Of a stretch of DNA of 33,693 bases, positions 31,748 through 33,693 are shown piece after piece. Made by a program: the position numbers and the translations under genes. Each line of letters begins with the position of its first letter. Position 1 is the stretch's first letter. This stretch comes from Actinomycetaceae bacterium (lineage in GTDB: Bacteria; Actinomycetota; Actinomycetes; Actinomycetales; Actinomycetaceae). The notes under the pieces were generated by a model that worked only from the letters and a program-made list of their open reading frames with translations, searched no databases and was not told the origin of the DNA. The stretch lies in the NCBI GenBank assembly GCA_012516575.1, contig JAAYWS010000104.1:1-33693 (forward strand), read 5' to 3'.

Positions 31748-32347
31748 TTATGATTCTCGCCCATCCATGTGATCAAAGCTCGGCTCATCTTCGGATTCAG
31801 CGTGAGCATCGTATTGGTCTTCGATGTATTCGAGGATTGCAGTACGTGCCACGTCCGAAATGCTCCGTTCACAAGCGGTCGCGAAATCGGCGATGTATTC
31901 CTTTTCTTCCGGACTTAATCGGACGATGATTACAGATCTAGCCATGGCTTCATCCAACTCATACAGCGCCGTAACATCTTCCAGTGCACCGCCTTGATCA
32001 GGAACAATACTCAATCTGCGCTCGACTTCCGCCACACATTCCGGACAGGTGCAGATGTCAAGTTCTTGGGCACGCATAGCTGTGCACGCCGGGCACATGC
32101 ATCCGGAATAAGGCGAATAGCCGGGAGAGGGTGGTGGGACTGCCATCAGGTCAGGCACCACAGGTGTGGCTACCACCGGTGACACAGATGCCAGAGGTGG
32201 CACAGGTGCCGCCAAAACCGGGGGCACAGGCACCACAGGCGTCACCGCCGGAGGTACAGGCGTCACAGGCATCATAGTGGGCGCCACAGGCACCGCCGGC
32301 ACCACTGCCTGCGCATAAGTCCCGAAGGGAGCATAGGGGTTAAACAT
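31748..32347 (-). CDS. Pro/Val-rich protein with two CxCPxC motifs and RHH-like C-terminus
   Basis: I do not recognise this 199-residue protein as a whole. It has a Pro/Val/Ala-rich N-terminus (about 1-75). Two matching cysteine motifs follow: CMCPAC and CTCPEC, about 16 residues apart, as in a four- to six-Cys zinc site. The C-terminal part (about 135-185) reads VIIVRLSPEEKEYIADFA to SISDVARTAILEYIED, like a ribbon-helix-helix (CopG/Arc) DNA-binding domain. The ATG at 32347 overlaps the ssb stop codon by 8 nt, so it is co-translated with ssb. An upstream ATG at 32473 lies wholly inside ssb. A DNA-linked regulatory role is inferred from the RHH and the ssb context. Confidence 0.75.
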   Translation of the reverse strand: MFNPYAPFGTYAQAVVPAVPVAPTMMPVTPVPPAVTPVVPVPPVLAAPVPPLASVSPVVATPVVPDLMAVPPPSPGYSPYSGCMCPACTAMRAQELDICTCPECVAEVERRLSIVPDQGGALEDVTALYELDEAMARSVIIVRLSPEEKEYIADFATACERSISDVARTAILEYIEDQYDAHAESEDEPSFDHMDGRES

Positions 32348-32957
32348 GTGCGAGTACACCGGCCGGATCCTCTCGTGTCGAGTCATATGACGGGTCGTCT
32401 TCCGCCACTTCGGAAGCCATGACGAAATCGGGGTCTTCCACGTAATCAGCTGGATCTTGCGCGCCGGCAGCATCCGTATCAGGGTCTACTTCGAAACTGG
32501 CATCTACGTCATCGCCTTGCCCGGCACTGCGCATATGCATTTCTCCCGGGAGCGGCGCTAACGTTCCGTTGACGGTTTTACGATATTGGGCGATCCCGGT
32601 TGTCAGATCGATTCCGATGGAATCAGCAATAATTGTCTGCTCGCTACGTTCATTGCCGTCCTTATCAATATAAGGACGTGTCATCAGCCGCCCGCGCACT
32701 AGCAAGGGGTTGCCACGGGTAACACACGTCGAGACGTTTTTGCCCAGCTGCCCGTAGGCACGCACGGCATACCACGAGGTAACACCGTCAATATAGATCC
32801 GTTTTTCACGGTTGAAATAGCGCGGGGTGACGCCGATACGCACAAAAGCGGCGGCAGGCATCAGCACTTCCCCGGTAGTTTCGTCAACTTTTTCTTCGTA
32901 ATACACCGGTTGGGCAGCTACCCAGCCGCGAACGGAGAGGTAAGTATCGTTTGCCAT
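32340..32957 (-). CDS. ssb: single-stranded DNA-binding protein (second-type, SsbB-like)
   Basis: SSB coats single-stranded DNA during replication, repair or uptake. The 205-residue protein has an N-terminal OB fold (about 1-120): MANDTYLSVRGWVAAQP, FVRIGVTPRYFNREKR, SWYAVRAYGQLGKNV, GNPLLVRGRL and ADSIGIDLTTG. The acidic C-terminal half ends AGVLAHV, not with the DDDIPF-type tip that recruits partner proteins in main SSBs. So it is likely the accessory actinobacterial SSB. AAAGGAG lies 6 nt before the ATG. The next gene overlaps its stop codon. Two DnaA-box-like sites lie about 80-115 bp upstream. Confidence 0.93.
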   Translation of the reverse strand: MANDTYLSVRGWVAAQPVYYEEKVDETTGEVLMPAAAFVRIGVTPRYFNREKRIYIDGVTSWYAVRAYGQLGKNVSTCVTRGNPLLVRGRLMTRPYIDKDGNERSEQTIIADSIGIDLTTGIAQYRKTVNGTLAPLPGEMHMRSAGQGDDVDASFEVDPDTDAAGAQDPADYVEDPDFVMASEVAEDDPSYDSTREDPAGVLAHV

Positions 32958-33037
32958 GAGGGCTCCTTTGTTGAAATTAACCTAGTAGTTTTATTTCAGC
33001 GCAAAAGAGCACTCTCCCGTTTTCGCCCCAACGAATC

Positions 33038-33073
33038 TGTGGATAAAGATTGCACGAAGCGTTCTGTGGACAA
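33038..33073. other. pair of DnaA-box-like sites upstream of ssb
   Basis: TGTGGATAA (33038-33046) is the exact reverse complement of the TTATCCACA consensus. TGTGGACAA (33065-33073) gives TTGTCCACA, a form common in actinobacteria. They share orientation and lie 27 bp apart, upstream of the ssb promoter region. They may link ssb expression to DnaA. No origin is implied. Confidence 0.45.
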
Positions 33074-33097
33074 ACTTGCGTCACGAGGTATTAAACC

Positions 33098-33352
33098 GAC
33101 TCTTCACAGATAAGCGTGTAGCTGTTTTTCTGAACCTTCCTGCTTCGAAGAGGGCTTCTGATAGCGGAATTTCGCGGTTCGTTGGTTTCAATAGACAAAA
33201 CAGTGAGGATCGCTCCGGTATGAAGAAGTGGATCGAACCGGTTTAAGAATCAGTACAGTTTTAAGAATCAGTACATTTTTATGAGTCTCCAAGGCAATTT
33301 AGCGCCTGGAGTACCTCCATCGGGGCTGAGTGCGCCTGATCTGCTGTTTTTA
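33098..33352. repeat. dispersed repeat family C, copy 2 (ISL3-like end)
   Basis: It starts GACTCTTCACAGATAAGCG and shares blocks with 13152-13368, including the 3' end CTGATCTGCTGTTTTTA. Internally it contains a 16-nt direct repeat around TTAAGAATCAGTACA (about 33243-33278). On the minus strand it reads as a short frame ALFEAGRFR near the terminus, reminiscent of ISL3 transposase ends. It is a probable insertion-sequence remnant. No gene lies between 32958 and this point. Confidence 0.6.
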
Positions 33353-33354
33353 GG

Positions 33355-33693
33355 GGGCTCTTCATATTTGTGCGTGTAGCGGTGGTGGAAAGGGATGTGG
33401 TTTTAGATGAAATATAGGAGTGTCCTGATCATCTATTTGTCATCACGAAACCTTCATGAAGAGTCGTACGTTTATTGACGTGAATGTTTCTGCTTTGCTT
33501 AGTCTTTGAGCTTGTCCGTTGGTTGGGGTTGATCGTGATGGTCAAGCTGTTACTGAAGACCGTACCTATATTCGTTGGCGTCAAGACATGACCTGCCGTC
33601 GAAGAGCTTTCCGAAGCTCAACCCGTCTTGGATGCTTTCCACGTAGTAAAACTTGCTGGTCAAGCAGTGGATAAAACCTGCCAGCGTATCGAG
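33355..33693 (+). mobile_element. remnant ISL3-family insertion sequence, left end, runs off the window
   Basis: The sequence GGGCTCTTCATATTTGTGCG matches the GGCTCTTC-type terminal repeat of ISL3 elements. About 100 bp later, after CATCACGAAACC, comes an ATG of a broken transposase. The right end is outside the window. It lies directly after repeat C copy 2, so two IS ends are nested or adjacent here. Confidence 0.7.
33456..33693 (+). pseudogene. ISL3 family transposase fragment, frameshifted and internally deleted
   Basis: From the ATG at 33456 the frame reads MKSRTFIDVNVSALLSL and stops; the same frame continues past the stop as CPLVGVDRDGQ and DRTYIRWRQDMTC. This looks like the N-terminal zinc-finger region of an ISL3 transposase. 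After a frame change it reads EAQPVLDAFHVVKLAG and then QAVDKTCQRIE, the hallmark central DxFHVVKL motif. In intact family members these two parts are far apart, so a large internal deletion is likely. The stop and frameshift make it non-functional. The rest lies outside the window. Confidence 0.75.

Overview
The window is chromosomal DNA of a moderate-GC actinobacterium. Evidence: an actinobacterium-specific DUF3145 gene, a DUF6318 lipoprotein, LRV-type N-terminal domains, a Glu-type RpiB like that of mycobacteria, cysteine-free L32, EttA, a second-type SSB, and many likely leaderless genes (TANNNT, then 6-7 nt, then ATG). The gene content and short dispersed hairpins suggest the family Actinomycetaceae (Arcanobacterium/Trueperella/Actinomyces relatives). 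That placement is inference; no 16S gene is present.

Layout. 1-188: a dispersed hairpin repeat. 189-2248 (minus): DUF3145, a TIGR01777 epimerase and peptide deformylase. 2281-6222 (minus): two tandem paralogous membrane-anchored proteins, each with five copies of a 'VGxDIxxGxY' beta-rich domain. 6374-7151 (minus): nitroreductase and tRNA-Asn. 7237-9460 (minus): small envelope and secreted proteins (PKD protein, DUF6318 lipoprotein). 9647-10570 (plus): a sirtuin. 10577-12980 (minus): two membrane proteins sharing an LRV N-terminal domain. 12981-13762: a gene-free stretch full of repeats. 13763-14773: rpmF (minus) divergent from a YigZ/IMPACT gene (plus). 14856-16656 (plus): cysK-cysE behind a cysteine-rich leader peptide. 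16820-20391: rpiB (minus), an M13 peptidase and a formate/nitrite-type channel (plus). 20535-22009 (plus): metY behind a structured leader with a small upstream ORF. 22020-25290 (minus): malQ, a stand-alone EIIB-like protein without its active-site Cys, and a DUF4870-like membrane protein. 25506-26411 (plus): acyl-CoA thioesterase II. 26412-27148: repeats only. 27149-31414 (minus): proB-proA and ettA. 31748-32957 (minus): ssb overlapping an unusual Pro-rich/Cys-motif/RHH protein. 33098-33693: remnants of ISL3-type insertion sequences, the last running off the window.

How the genes fit together. cysE and cysK make O-acetylserine and cysteine. metY makes homocysteine (or cysteine) from O-acetylhomoserine. 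Both loci carry leader regions that look like cis-regulation by sulfur amino acids. At cysK the last Cys codon of a 12-residue peptide lies in a 9-nt segment exactly complementary to the cysK ribosome-binding region, which fits cysteine-responsive translational attenuation. proB-proA gives proline precursors; malQ with the EIIB-like protein points to maltodextrin use. Most of the rest is housekeeping or cell envelope.

No CRISPR array, phage or complete mobile element was seen. The strongest candidates for something new are the two sulfur-gene leaders, the five-repeat surface paralogs, the ssb-linked RHH protein, and two hairpin repeat families, one with a compensatory base change.
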